A DNA stretch of 64,000 nucleotides, taken from positions 24,390,001-24,454,000 of the forward strand of contig JAPTYO010000003.1 of assembly GCA_036873135.1 (NCBI GenBank). Direction: 5' to 3'. Below, in pieces: positions 26,401 through 36,813 of this stretch (positions within the stretch are counted from its first letter, which is position 1; every line of letters begins with the position of its first letter). A model generated the notes under the pieces. The model did not search any database. It saw only the letters and a list, made by a program, of their open reading frames with translations, and was not told the DNA's origin. The position numbers were made by a program, and so were the translations under genes. This DNA is from Clarkia xantiana subsp. parviflora. Its lineage: Eukaryota > Streptophyta > Magnoliopsida > Myrtales > Onagraceae.

Positions 26401-27594
26401 ATACTGATTGCATTCATTAAGAATTGTTCTCTCCGATTCTACCCATGAACCATCAGCTTGCTGCAATCGGAGGACTTTATTGCGACGTCGTCTTTCGATA
26501 GTGGTTTGATGGAAGAAACGTGTGTTACGATCTCCATCATTGAGCCATTGTACCCGGGAACGTTGCCTCCAATAAGTTTCTTCCCTTTGCCAAGTCTCCG
26601 CCAATTCAACTTTAATCTCAACTTCCTCATCACGATTATGCTCGTCATTTGGCAAATTTTGGATTGTGGCCAATTGATCTTGGAGCTGCCTTATTTTGAC
26701 TTTATTGTTAGGGAACTTCTTTTTACTCCATTGTTTAAGAGCATCTCGACACCTGGACAACTTATGTTGTAATATAGGCTGTGCTTGTGTTCCTCCATCA
26801 TCCCCCCAAGCTGTTCGTACCGTTTCTAAACATTCAACATCTGACAACCACAACGCCTCGAATTTAAATTCTCTTCTGCTCCTTAAATCCCGATGGTCAA
26901 GCTCTAGAATGAGAGGACAATGATCTGAACCAATGGTCGCCATATGAAAAATCGTTGAATTCGGGAACGCATCAAACCAAGCCTCATTAACCAAACCCCG
27001 ATCAAGTCGCTCACGTATCCGATCAGGTCCACTTTGGTTGTTACACCACGTGAATTTCTGACCTTTAAAGCCCACATCAACAAGCCCCGTATCCATCATC
27101 ATCTTGTTAAAAGCTTCCATTTTCCTTGGATCCTTCATAAGTCCACCATCTTTCTCAAAGTTATAGGAAATATCGTTGAAATCACCCATACACAACCACG
27201 GCCCTTGTCTCCCACTAGCAATCCGTCGTAACTTATCCCACATCCGTAATCGCTCATCCCAATTCACGGAACCATAGATCCAAGTGATAAAAAGAGTGCC
27301 ATCATAAGAGGCATGCTTAATTGTGGTATCGATAATGTGATTACCTTTGGATAAGACACGAAGATCAACATCATGATTCCACCAAAGAGCCAATCCTCCG
27401 GATCTTCCCCTCGGATCTACATAGCAAGCTTCATCCATCTTCATCGTTCTCCTAGCCTTCTCGCAAACTTCACGTTTATTCTTTGTCTCCATTAGAAACA
27501 CCACTTCCGGTTGATGCTTCCTTCCGAGATCGGTAAGATTAGGAACTGTCAGTTCCGATCCCAACCCCTGACAGTTCCATGATAGAAGACTCAT
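23461..27594 (-). CDS. LINE ORF2 polyprotein (endonuclease, reverse transcriptase, zf-RVT, RNase H)
   Basis: One open frame of 1,377 residues. The AP-like endonuclease is at about 1-235 (start LLSWNCQGLGS, MGDFNDI, and the closing GSDHCPLIL). Reverse transcriptase occupies about 480-750, with KAPGPDGF, DMNKAYDRVEW, GIRQGDPLSP and the catalytic FADD box. A zinc-binding zf-RVT domain follows (about 1080-1170; CPFCDRCETVDHALLQC). The C-terminus is an RNase H domain (about 1245-1365) with INCDGSW, EAKAI, ESDSEYV and the histidine-less NRCANWIA end. All key motifs are present, so the protein could be active. The start ATG lies within the ORF1 stop (ATGA). Confidence 0.93.
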   Translation of the reverse strand: MSLLSWNCQGLGSELTVPNLTDLGRKHQPEVVFLMETKNKREVCEKARRTMKMDEACYVDPRGRSGGLALWWNHDVDLRVLSKGNHIIDTTIKHASYDGTLFITWIYGSVNWDERLRMWDKLRRIASGRQGPWLCMGDFNDISYNFEKDGGLMKDPRKMEAFNKMMMDTGLVDVGFKGQKFTWCNNQSGPDRIRERLDRGLVNEAWFDAFPNSTIFHMATIGSDHCPLILELDHRDLRSRREFKFEALWLSDVECLETVRTAWGDDGGTQAQPILQHKLSRCRDALKQWSKKKFPNNKVKIRQLQDQLATIQNLPNDEHNRDEEVEIKVELAETWQREETYWRQRSRVQWLNDGDRNTRFFHQTTIERRRRNKVLRLQQADGSWVESERTILNECNQYFQGLFTAEGTSGWEDALNCVPTLITDEQNVALTRPITDEEVRLAVFQLGGAKAPGPDGFSGMFYQKFWDVIGRDVIHAVKTFFDTGTILPSFCYTDIVLIPKVPNPINTTQFRPISLCNFNYKIISKILVNRLKPIMPNLITPFQSAFVSGRLIHDNILVAHEAFHHLRMRNGRKREEAAIKIDMNKAYDRVEWDFLFELLRVYGFNDRWIGWVKECISKVRYCVVVNGKKTNRIQPTRGIRQGDPLSPYLFILVADVLSRQILQSIEQRSLVGMMIKRSCPIIHHLLFADDSLFFIKADERNARSLKNVLATYSRASGQNINLSKSGIYFGSNVRDATKEAVVNVLGISAVNNAGKYLGLPTVWGRSKKEALAFLRDRVMAKLNGWKSLSLNQAGKEVLIKSVITAIPTYTMTLFKLPKSWCEEITSLVAKFWWGKRGDERKMHWRRWSRMTVPKEEGGMGFRDLQIFNISLLTKTAWRLQNEPSAFWARVLKGIYFPRDEFMDVQKGSRSSWAWSSILEGREVLADEGVWRIGSGQRIRVFRDAWVPGMDGYKLNINPVGEPLQNMMVSELLRPPENHWNLQPIENLLTTDMVHAIRAIHVAPTSSSDRIIWPTSKEGDAKPKLVYQRLREKAPPQPNSATSTSYMVSKSVWAGIWKGSTLPKVKHFLWRSCARTIPVFDELNRRGINVSPMCPFCDRCETVDHALLQCKWTKPIWLAGAGIRWENGNEPRWPDWIEELIDMEKSLGSTGAMVRLKVETLAWEIWKERCRAVHSRDRPRPSHVVQYAASLVEETWRINVQRQPTASDPTPITAATWVKPLMGKIKINCDGSWVATSKRSGIGVVARNSNGSLIDGRNGFFHDMNVPSVEAKAILMGTQLAVNNGWQSVIIESDSEYVINQIRGTAKTGDWRINDIVSTIRRLAEQVPEISWSFVRRNANRCANWIALQSRKEMCPMNWVVEPPSPLISLLLLDCNPD

Positions 27595-29258
27595 GGATGT
27601 CGTGTGGCTGTAGTGGGACAGCCACCAGAACCCTTGGTATTAGTGATGTTAGCATTGACAGCGCGTCGCTGCCCTAGAACATGCCTTGACGAAGCTCTTC
27701 CTCTTCCATGTTGATTGCGTCCCTTGCCTTTGCTTCGACTAGCACAAGCATTCCCATCGACTAAGGCATCTATATTATCCTCCGTATATGTTATCCTCCG
27801 CTTGCTCATTCCTTGTTCTAGGGTAAAACCATCACCCTCTTCTTCTTCCGGAAGTTTCCGCTTAATCGCCATCTTCCTTAAAATTGGACTTAAACCCGTG
27901 TTCAACGGCACCAAACCTCGTTCTCTCTTTGGCGAGTCTTCATCTGATGGTAGCTCAACATAATAGTCAGTATTGGTAGGAACAGGGGTGGGAGAGCTTG
28001 ATCTTCTGAAGGTACAGGTAGGATGGAATGGTGGGTTTGGGTTAGGACAAGGGTGGGGCAAGGACATGTGTATAGACATATTTGTGGGGCTCTCATGGTG
28101 GTTTTGGATAGTGGGTGTGGGTAATGTAGTAGTAGGAGAATTGGCTTTCGGTGGGGATAGTGTTGATGGAGGTGGGGTAGATTCTTCATGGTTTGAATAT
28201 GAGGTGGCCAAGTTAAGGGTGGTATGGTGAAGGTGGACACATGACGGTGGGATGGCTGCAGCATGGGTATTGGGCAATTGATTATTAGTGAGGGGAGGGT
28301 TTAAAGGGGGCGGCTGTGGCTCGACTAAAGGTCGGTGCTGGGGAACTAGTATAGGTTGGGTTGTATGGTGATCTGATTGGGGTACATTGTCAGCTACAGG
28401 ATGGGTATTATCAGCTTGGTTCCGCACAACATCTCTCCAACGACGAACCGGCTGAGTCGTAGTCGATTCTCCCTTTTGCATTCCAATTGGTATCCAATTG
28501 GCAGCTCTCTTTCTCAGACGCTCCGTACGAAGTTTAGGACCATACATTGGCTCGTTCACGTTCTCTTCGGCCATGACTACTTCACTCAAACAAACTCGTT
28601 CAATGTGCCCCAATTTACCACAATTATAACAATAATCGGGTAAACGTTCATACTTTACTCGTGCCCAATGGAGTGATCCATCACTTCTTGGATACCAAAA
28701 ACCCGCCACAATGGGCTTTTTCGAATCAACTTCAATCTTAACACGCAAAAAACCTCGATCAGAACTACGATTTCCCATAGCATCATCTTCCTCAATGAAC
28801 CGTCCCAAAAAACGACCAATATGACGAGCATTATCATGATTTATTTTGTTTAGTTCTAAACCATGAATTTGTGCCCAAAATTGGACTGTTCGAAAATCAA
28901 GGTCCTCCAAATGTGCTCCATCATTCAATTTCTTGATAGATAAGCAATGTCCATTAACTGCCCATGGACTATAGTCCATTATTCCATCAAAATCCTTTTC
29001 GTTTTCGAACTCGAAAAGAACCACTTCAGAATTAAGCTCCATGACTTTAACCCCCGTGGATCTTCCCCAAGCATGTTTGAGCACATTATGAATGGCCGGA
29101 GCCTTAATCACTTTATCACTAATTACTCGGCCCGCGCAACGGAATCCAACTCTTTGGTGTGTATCGACGTCCTGATTCTCGATTAGTCCCTCTAGTAATG
29201 TTCTATGAATCGTTCTGGTTTGATCAGGGAAAGGCTGCTGCCCATGACGGTCCTCCAT
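27591..29258 (-). CDS. LINE ORF1 protein (DUF4283 plus CCHC zinc knuckle)
   Basis: The 555-residue protein has an N-terminal DUF4283-like domain (about residues 40-185; motifs LFEFENEKDF and WAQIHGLELNKI). A zinc knuckle follows at about 205-225 (CYNCGKLGHIERVC, CX2CX4HX4C). After it comes a long Pro/Thr/His-rich disordered region, then a basic C-terminus with KRKLPEEEEG and KGKGRNQHGRGRA. Plant L1 ORF1 proteins of this kind bind RNA and form the ribonucleoprotein. The stop codon overlaps the ORF2 start by ATGA, suggesting coupled translation. Confidence 0.9.
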   Translation of the reverse strand: MEDRHGQQPFPDQTRTIHRTLLEGLIENQDVDTHQRVGFRCAGRVISDKVIKAPAIHNVLKHAWGRSTGVKVMELNSEVVLFEFENEKDFDGIMDYSPWAVNGHCLSIKKLNDGAHLEDLDFRTVQFWAQIHGLELNKINHDNARHIGRFLGRFIEEDDAMGNRSSDRGFLRVKIEVDSKKPIVAGFWYPRSDGSLHWARVKYERLPDYCYNCGKLGHIERVCLSEVVMAEENVNEPMYGPKLRTERLRKRAANWIPIGMQKGESTTTQPVRRWRDVVRNQADNTHPVADNVPQSDHHTTQPILVPQHRPLVEPQPPPLNPPLTNNQLPNTHAAAIPPSCVHLHHTTLNLATSYSNHEESTPPPSTLSPPKANSPTTTLPTPTIQNHHESPTNMSIHMSLPHPCPNPNPPFHPTCTFRRSSSPTPVPTNTDYYVELPSDEDSPKRERGLVPLNTGLSPILRKMAIKRKLPEEEEGDGFTLEQGMSKRRITYTEDNIDALVDGNACASRSKGKGRNQHGRGRASSRHVLGQRRAVNANITNTKGSGGCPTTATRHP

Positions 29259-29608
29259 TCAGTCGCTACCTGAGATTAGACAGAAAAGAAAGAAATTAGG
29301 GTTTCCTAAAAGCAAACGAAAATGGCTTGTTCACCTCAAGTGTGAAGGATTGGTGACGATGGCATTATGTTGGATGGGAGTGGGGATGGCGATTGGAGGT
29401 GATTATAAAATTAGGGTTTTGCTTATTAGGAAAAATTCAAATTGAGAATCGACTAAAACCAAAGTGCTATGTAATCTAGGCAAGAACAAGCTGTCCACAG
29501 AGGGACATCACGGCAAGACCCTTGTAGCTTGATTGAATCCCCAAATCGGAAACGAAACTCATCGGCGAGAAACAAATCTCCAACGTCATGCGGAGTGTTC
29601 ACGGGCTT

Positions 29609-30215
29609 AATTCATATTTTCTCACCTCAATGCACACAAAAAAAAAAATTTATATAAATATAGCAATCAAAGAGTTATGAATTATTCTACATTAATTTAG
29701 TTTAATAATCATTACTTTTATGAGAAAAAAAAATATAATTCGAAAAACATATACTGATATATACTTTTTTTTTACCTAAGTGTAACACAATAATAAACAT
29801 ATATTTTTGGTATAATAATTTGAAATTTAAAAAATTGCGTAAAATGCACTTGCATAATTATTGTAACTTTTTTTTTCGCCAATATAAAGAAAGACTACTC
29901 ATGGCGACGCTAGGTCCACCCCGATATATAACATTTACGTATTCTGCTCAAATTTGTAGTTTTTTTTAACTAGACTTTATTAACAATCAACGCGTGTATT
30001 GTTTATATTTTTATTTAAAAATATGTTTAATGCAAGTACTAATAACTAAGTATTATTATTTATATTTTAAAATAGAATAGGAAACTGTCCAAAATTATTA
30101 CTTTTATTATTACTATTTATCTTCCCATTTATTTTAGATTTTAAAACCTCAATAAGCATGAGATTTTGTCATGGGATATATATATACACAAAATACCACA
30201 TTTCCCATCCCCATA
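29609..30215. other. AT-rich DNA 3' of the EC1 gene
   Basis: Strongly AT-rich with short homopolymers. No gene or element with paired ends was seen. It should include the EC1 3' UTR. Confidence 0.5.
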
Positions 30216-31103
30216 TCAATTATAAACCGGCGATAATTCTCCCCCATGACCATGAAGACCAACAACTCTACTACGTTCACGAGACTCTATACGCAACCCA
30301 CCCTTTTGAGTAGCTTCATGCTCTTCACTGCAATACCCTTCAAGAACATCTCTCTCCATTGTAGTATACCCTAAAAGCGTGGTTATCAGCACCGGCGAGC
30401 ACCGCCCATCCACGGTCTCTATCGCTCGGCAGCAACTTTGCCCTAAATACGTCTCTCCGTTGAGGAAGAACATCACGATCTCACCCGCACAAGCCGAAAG
30501 CTCCGTCAACGAGTCCCAACACGTAGGGTCGTCTTCCACAACTTGAGACTGGTACCTACAGAAGAACGAGAATGTATATTATATATCTATATATACTATG
30601 TATTTGCGTTCAGTATTCTTTATAATAATTATTTTGAGATTAGATAATTAATGATTATTCAAGAATATATCTTTTATATAGATAAAAATATATCTTCTAT
30701 AATATAGCTACCGATAAAGAAGAAATAATATAGATAAGGAATTAAGAAATGAGGACCCTTACACATAATTCACCAACCAATCAAAATGTTTAGTGATAAT
30801 ATGGTACAATTGTAGAATTTTTATGAGAGATTCGTCTAATTAGTATATTATATAGATAGATAGATATAAATATAAGGCTAAATATAATAATGAAAAGAAT
30901 AATCTGATAATATTATATTCATATATAATATAACTTAATTAGAAAATAATGAAATATATTTTCCTAATAAATATATATATATATATTTTCGAATAGTACC
31001 CTAGAAGCGGCCGAGCGTCGGAGGTTGTTTTTGTGGCGGTGGTTAGGGCCATGAAGAGGATGAAGATGAAGAGAGGGTTGGAGATGGAAGAAAAAATTGC
31101 CAT
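30216..31103 (-). CDS. EC1: Egg cell-secreted protein 1-like (EC1, prolamin-like domain)
   Basis: Two exons, 31103-31000 and 30555-30216, join in phase to give 147 residues. Residues about 1-28 are a signal peptide (FIFILFMALTTA core). The mature part carries the six-cysteine prolamin-like (ECA1/EC1) pattern: CWDSL, CAGEI, the CC pair in GQSCCRAIE, CSPVL, and a final C in GYCSEE. EC1 proteins are stored in egg-cell vesicles and released when sperm arrive, helping gamete activation through HAP2/GCS1. The 3' tail after the last cysteine is long and charged. The intron (30,556-30,999) is unusual, because EC1 genes I know of are single-exon; it is inferred from a good acceptor (CTTCTGTAG) and the need to link signal peptide and domain. 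Confidence 0.83.
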
Positions 31104-31171
31104 TTCTTTGTTTTCTTACGAGAGCTACGCAAGATTGATATAGAGTGTTGAGATTCTATGTGTGTGGTTTG

Positions 31172-31180
31172 TTATATATA
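31172..31180 (-). promoter_or_regulatory. TATA box of the EC1-like gene
   Basis: On the minus strand this reads TATATATAA, about 70 bases before the start codon at 31,103. The position is suitable for a core promoter. Confidence 0.5.
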
Positions 31181-31183
31181 GCC

Positions 31184-31869
31184 AATATTATTTGGAGAAA
31201 TTAAAGTTTATTTATGGTTTGTGGGTTTGTAACGTTTTGTTGTAATAATAATGCATGGATTTATGCATGGTAAGTGAAGGGTTGGAAGTTTAGTACGTGC
31301 ATTCATTTGTCATAATATATATATATATATAGTTAAGTAAACTAATCATTAATAATGTATAAATGTGCTAATAAGTATAATTATATGTCTTTTTGTCTTC
31401 GTATTCCCCCCTCCATACCTTAAAGTAATCTCAATTTTGCTAATCATGCCATAACTAATTTTTTTGTTACTTACAATTACATGTCACGTGTATATTATAC
31501 ATAAATGTTTAAATTATTATTATTATTATCATATAAAAAACGAGGTTCAAATCCCGTATAGTTTAGAGGGAAAAAAAACTATTTTTTTGTAATTTTTCTT
31601 AATTAATAATACTGAATCTCCATTTAAAAAGTTATAGATTTAGCGCACTTTCCGTACATTTTCTCATTTGTTTTTGTTATACCAAGCGGAAGATATCATG
31701 TGTGTAAGTCGTAAACAATAAAAAGTTCATTGAACCATATATAGTGATACAATATTATGACTCCACGTTATTGAAATTGCACGTATAGAAATGAACAAAC
31801 AAATCATAGAAATATATCATGGCCAAAAAAAACCATAGCAAATATAATATAGTTAATAGTCGGTTTTTT
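31184..31869. other. Intergenic DNA between laccase 1 and the EC1 gene
   Basis: AT-rich, with a short (AT)n run at about 31,317-31,332. It holds the EC1 upstream promoter and the laccase 1 3' UTR, both on the minus strand. No other feature was seen. Confidence 0.4.
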
Positions 31870-34800
31870 TTAACACGGTGGCATGTCGTGGGGTGGCGGC
31901 AGCATCTTGGAGTCGCGGGTCGGACCATCCTTGACGATATACGCCATTTTCATGCCCCAAGTCATGTGACGCTCTATGTGACAATGCACGAACCAAACTC
32001 CTATACCATTCCAAATTTACATTAAAATCAACATTATATATATATCTTACATTATACATATTTCCCAATCATCAAATTAAGTTTTAAGAAAAAAAAGTCT
32101 CAACTATATCATATTGTTAATCGGTGTCTCGTATTTAAAATGTTGACATTCGGTGTCTCAACTATCAGATTTGTTACTCTTCACTTTTTTTTTCCCGACT
32201 AACTTAAACTTTAAAATGGCGTTTTAATAAAAAAAAAAAAAACATTTTGATTTTTACTTTTTACGAAGTATCAGACATGTTACACATGATTTATTCATAT
32301 TTGAAGCTTAAAAACATATTTTATTCCGAAAAATAAGAATAAAAAAGTTGAAATCAACTAATATGATAGTTGAGACACTAAATATTAACATTTTAATTAT
32401 GTGACAGGTGCTAGCAACAAGATCTAAAATTTGAAATGTTTTTAGGTTCTTTAACACAAAGAATCGCCGCAAAATGTTTAATCGACCTATTTAGTAAAGA
32501 AACATTGAAAATCCTTATAAATATCGTGTTACATGTTTTTTTTTCTCAAGTAATCTCTTGCTGAAAATATTCAAAACTATGACAAAAATCTTTTACGAAA
32601 TTTATGATATATTTTTGTGATATTTGCGAGAAATTCTCATTAAAACTTAATAAATTTCGTTCGTACCGGGATTAGTTGCTTTGAATCGTATAGCACTCCA
32701 CCCATTTTTCGGGATAGCAATCGTGTTCTGTAAAGGCGGGTCGACTAAATTATACCGCTTCGGATCCTGCTTCTTGTCGAAGTTCCCGAACCCCCACCCG
32801 ACCACATAGAAGCTCGTCCCATGCACGTGCATGGGATGGTCGGTCGGACCCGTCAAACCGGTCCCTTGAAACACCCACTCCACCTCCGAACCGTACTCCA
32901 AAACCCTAACCCTAGTTCCCTTATCCGGCACCTCGTACTCCAAAGGAAGGTCCTCTCCGGTGTAGTTGAACTCGAGAGGCGGCTTGTTCGGGAAGTTACC
33001 TTTATAAACTCCCGACACGTGTTTATAGTAAGCTTGTAGAATATCGATACTCGGTGTCACGAAGCTAATGTTGCTCATACTCGACGCGAGTCGGGAGTTA
33101 TTGGGGCCCGCGCATGTCTCGCTTGCGCCGCAAGGATACAAGCCCATCGAAATAGTGGTTAAGATCTTGTGGCTAGGCTTTTGAGGGCAAATTATCGGGT
33201 GTTGCTTGCTCGCCAAGCTACGTAGCCTGCCGGTGAAATTAACCGACGCTGACGTGTCGTTGAATGGGGGAAGGTAAGGCAGACGTGGCGGTGAGGTCGG
33301 GGTGTAGTTTCCGTGGTACTTGATCACGGCGGTGGTGGTTGTGTTGTCGATAGTAAGATTGTCGGTGCTAGAGTAAACCCTAGCCGCCATGTAATAGTGG
33401 TTAACCGGTTGGTCGGCTTTTAATAGAACGTCGATGGTCTGACCGGGGCTGATGGTTAGGTAGCTAACCGTTAACGGCTTGGTGTAGCTCGCATCGGTCC
33501 CGACCACGGTTAGGTGGTGGTTGTGTATGGCGAAGAACATGATGTCTTGCATTGCAGCGTTTATGATTCTTAAGAGGTATGTCTTGCCATATTCCACCAT
33601 CATCTTGAATGTATCTACTCAAAAAATGTGTATAAGGACATATTAATTGTTTAATAACTTAATTACATGTTATCATTTCACAAATTCGAGCATGTAACTA
33701 CATAGGTAACTGCACAATTTAATGTAATGTGTATATACAATAATTTACTATCATGTTCAAACTATAGTAACTTCCCTGTAAAAATTATTTATATTGTAGA
33801 ATTATGGTTACGGGTAAGCGATTTCAGAAGTACCCTGTAAATTTAGGGATTCTCAAACCTAGAGTTGGGTTGGAGGAAAAAGAAAATCGAACCGGTTGGA
33901 ACCTGTCCAATCCGAACCGGTTTTAAATAGAGTGAATCAATATATAATATATACTAAGACTTGTAAGTTTACTTATGTGGAATTGTGTTCTGTATTGGAC
34001 CAGAACTGATTTGGAACTGGTTTTTGTTTAAAAAAAAAGTTAGTGTAAGCCTTCATTAAAAATAGTCTAAACTAGTTTAGGATTAAAGCAAAACTGTTTT
34101 ACAAACAAATTCCGAACCGGTTATAAACAGACCAATTCTTCTAAAATAAACCAGCGAAAAATCGATCCACTCTGAACCGGAAATGTTTTAAACATTAGAA
34201 ACAACACATAAAATTTTAATACCAACGGGTTAGAGTACCATGTTGAACTATATATAGAGAGAAATTATCGTATGGCTCCAAGGTAACACATGCCGCTGAC
34301 GTGTTACCCATCCAGCCAATTAAACTATTACATGGACAAATGGCACATATTGATGAGAAATTATTGACTGGAGCGGTGCCAACAAATGTCATCTACCTGT
34401 TGGCCCTCCACCAGTAAAAACATAACAAATGTCCCAATGGTATATAATGACAGTTGTCATGTTGTGATTTGCGAAAGGGCCACCAGATGGGTGCTAGGTG
34501 GCCACACCAGATGGGTGTCATGGCATCGAGCCATATTATAATTTATCCATATTGATTGGCTGAAGTGGCAACACGTCAGCCCCACATGTTACCTCGGTGC
34601 CATATAGTAATTTCTCATATAAATTTGGTACCTTGTTTGGAGCATGGATATAGATCTCCTGGCTGGCCATTCATAAGATAAGCATCAGAGATATTAGGGT
34701 CACCACCTGTTTGCTGGAATTGTTCATACACTGCAGCTATATCACTCTTCCACCATTCTCCTACAATTACCATAGCAAACTATATAATTAGAAAAAAATC

Positions 34801-36085
34801 ATCATAAAAGCATTATATTTTAGAAAACATACCATAAAAGTCACTTATTTACACATAAGGTCCACCTAGTTTACCTAGTATGATTGTTTGTTCCCCGTAA
34901 GGCTCGGGAAACGGGTATTTGGTCCCGATCTTTGGTCGGATCTCAATGGCACCATGAACGGTGGCTCGAGACCAGTCACTGTGAGCATGCCACCAGAGAG
35001 TTCCTTCCTCATTTGAAAATATGATTTTTTGTGTGAATTTCCCGCCCGGTTTGATCGGACACTGAGTGATATACTCCGGGCCGTCCGACCACGGATATCT
35101 AGGTTGTTTCACTCCATGCCTACAGTAAATATCGAAATTTAAATTTTTAAAATTGCAGATAAGGTGGTCATATTGATTGAGGAGGCTAGTGTAATTAATT
35201 AGAGTTATAATTAATTAATTAATTAATTACCAGTGAATAGTGATGTTATAGTCTGATTTATTAATCACATCGACTATAGTGGTTTCACCTTTGTGCACAT
35301 ATAAGGTTGGACCAGGGAATTTTCCATTTACTGTTAATATCTCTTTGGTACTGCATAATCTTGTGTATGGAGCTTTCTTTACCTGCCATTGATCAAAAGT
35401 ACTAACTTATATATATATATATATACATACATACATCATTTACTCAATTTAATGGCAGCACTTTTACCCTTGCAGTTGACTCGATACAATTAAGTGTAAA
35501 ATAAGCATATTACAAGTGAGCCCCCCATCCCCCTAATCAAAAAAAAAAAAAGTCCACTTGATTTCCTTTTGGGTTTTTTGTCACTTTTGTTTTGCATGGA
35601 TAAAATATTTATTTATAAAATATCATCTTCCGTTAATCATTCATATATAAATAGAATACTAAATAATTAATAAATCACTCTACTGTTTTTTTTAAATAAA
35701 TATATAATATGAACCAAAAAAACTGTTGAAGTATATGTGTTTGAATATCCTTACCTACAGTTTGAATTCATGAGACAGTTGTTAAGACACTCGTTTAATT
35801 TTTAACAACACGATCAACTATCATTCCATTATCATATATGTGAAGTAAATTAAACAACATTTGTTGCAGTAGATAAATAAACTTAGCTGGAAAATGAAAG
35901 TATATACACATATATTTATAAAATAAAATAGTATTATATGCATGCATATGTGAAACAAGATGATGATTAATATATAAATATATAACCTCGAAAGTATGGC
36001 GAACCCAAGCATGGCATATTAGGGTTTCATTCACGAAGAGGAGAAACCCTATTAACTGGAAGAACAATACAGAATTATGCCCCAT
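31870..36085 (-). CDS. Laccase 1 (secreted multicopper oxidase)
   Basis: Six exons: 36085-35987, 35382-35231, 35119-34875, 34760-34632, 33614-32667 and 32000-31870. They total 1,704 bases, 567 residues plus stop, the usual plant laccase length. A signal peptide covers about residues 1-25. The four copper motifs are intact: HWHG (83-86), WWHAHSDW (126-133), HPMHVHG, and [12 protein letters not shown] near 530-541, with Cys531 the type 1 copper ligand and Met541 the axial position. Laccases oxidise monolignols or flavonoids in the cell wall using O2. The exon pattern is canonical: a ~950-bp fifth exon and a last intron just before GVWFVHCH. The subgroup looks like LAC14/LAC15 but is not certain. 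A copia element starts 346 bp upstream of the ATG. Confidence 0.92.
33845..34200. repeat. GAACCGGTT-rich repeat segment in laccase 1 intron 4
   Basis: Several GAACCGG/CCGGTT motifs with poly-A/T spacers recur here. Style and motif match segments at 44,953-45,240 and 53,342-54,105. No clean boundaries were seen. Confidence 0.4.
34259..34616. mobile_element. MITE with ~70-bp inverted ends in laccase 1 intron 4
   Basis: The left end (GAGAAATTATCGTATGGC, then GGTAACACATGCCGCTGACG) is matched in reverse complement by the right end (GCCATATAGTAATTTCTC, preceded by ACACGTCAGCCCCACATG). The inverted repeats extend about 70 bp with moderate divergence. No convincing target duplication was found, so the superfamily is open; long inverted ends suggest a Mutator-like origin. 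Confidence 0.65.
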
Positions 36086-36426
36086 TGCTTAATTATATAT
36101 GTATTTTCTTAGATCTCTTTATATTAAGCTTTTGGTTTGTCGTAGCGTGTTATTATTTGTTCTCGACCCTTCGAATTTATAGATATATGTAAGGAAATTA
36201 ATTAATGCGTTGACAATAAAAGAAATCGACTAAAACATGAAATTAGTTGATTGAACTTTCTTTAGGCAAATGTGTAAATTAATGCGACCAGACAACCTTT
36301 TATATATCTTGTTAGGTATAATTTCTCAATCAATTATAATTTTATTCCAATACGTGTTGGTTTGTAACAATACATACATTTTATATAAATATGTATATGT
36401 ATATACTACAAATACAATTTATTGTC
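36086..36426 (-). promoter_or_regulatory. Laccase 1 proximal promoter
   Basis: Only about 340 bp separate the laccase 1 start codon from the copia insertion. An AATATAAAG motif (minus strand, near 36,120) could be the TATA box, but it is close to the ATG. Anything further upstream has been displaced by 6.1 kb. Confidence 0.4.
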
Positions 36427-36431
36427 TAATA

Positions 36432-36806
36432 TGTGAAAACGAGTACGGCGAGATGTGGCGGAACACGGCGGAGATTCGCCGGAGAAACGGAGAGTCACAA
36501 CGGATGGCAGAGAGAAAAGTGAGAGAGTTTTCAGGGATCACTTAGGTTAGGTTTATTATTTTCCCATCACCCCAAATATATACAAAACCCTAGCAAACTA
36601 ATGCAAGATTGCACCGCAATCTTTTAATGTGCACAAGTTTGACCCTGATATATTACACAAAGTCACAGATTGCAACAACAACTATCAACACGGGCCGAAG
36701 CCCAATAACACCAAGACCAAGCCTAATTGAAGCAGCAAATCTGGGCTGGGCTTAGACTGCAGACCAGACCAAACATCAATGGGCTCCAACAGTGTGGGCT
36801 TCAACA
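36432..36806 (-). repeat. 3' LTR of the copia element
   Basis: 375 bp, TG...CA termini, adjacent to the polypurine tract at about 36,807-36,815. It is almost identical to the other LTR. Confidence 0.93.
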
Positions 36807-36813
36807 CTCCCCC

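Larger units (their letters stand above)
23416..29593 (-). mobile_element. Full-length L1-type LINE with intact ORF1 and ORF2
   Basis: On the minus strand the element runs from about 29,593 to a poly-A tail at 23,425-23,416 (T run on the plus strand). It is flanked by a perfect 15-bp duplication AGTGTTCACGGGCTT (23,401-23,415 and 29,594-29,608), typical of target-primed reverse transcription. The 5' UTR is about 335 bp and the 3' UTR only about 35 bp. Both ORFs are open end to end, which together with the exact duplication indicates a recent, complete insertion. It lies between the ABC1 kinase and EC1 genes. Confidence 0.93.
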
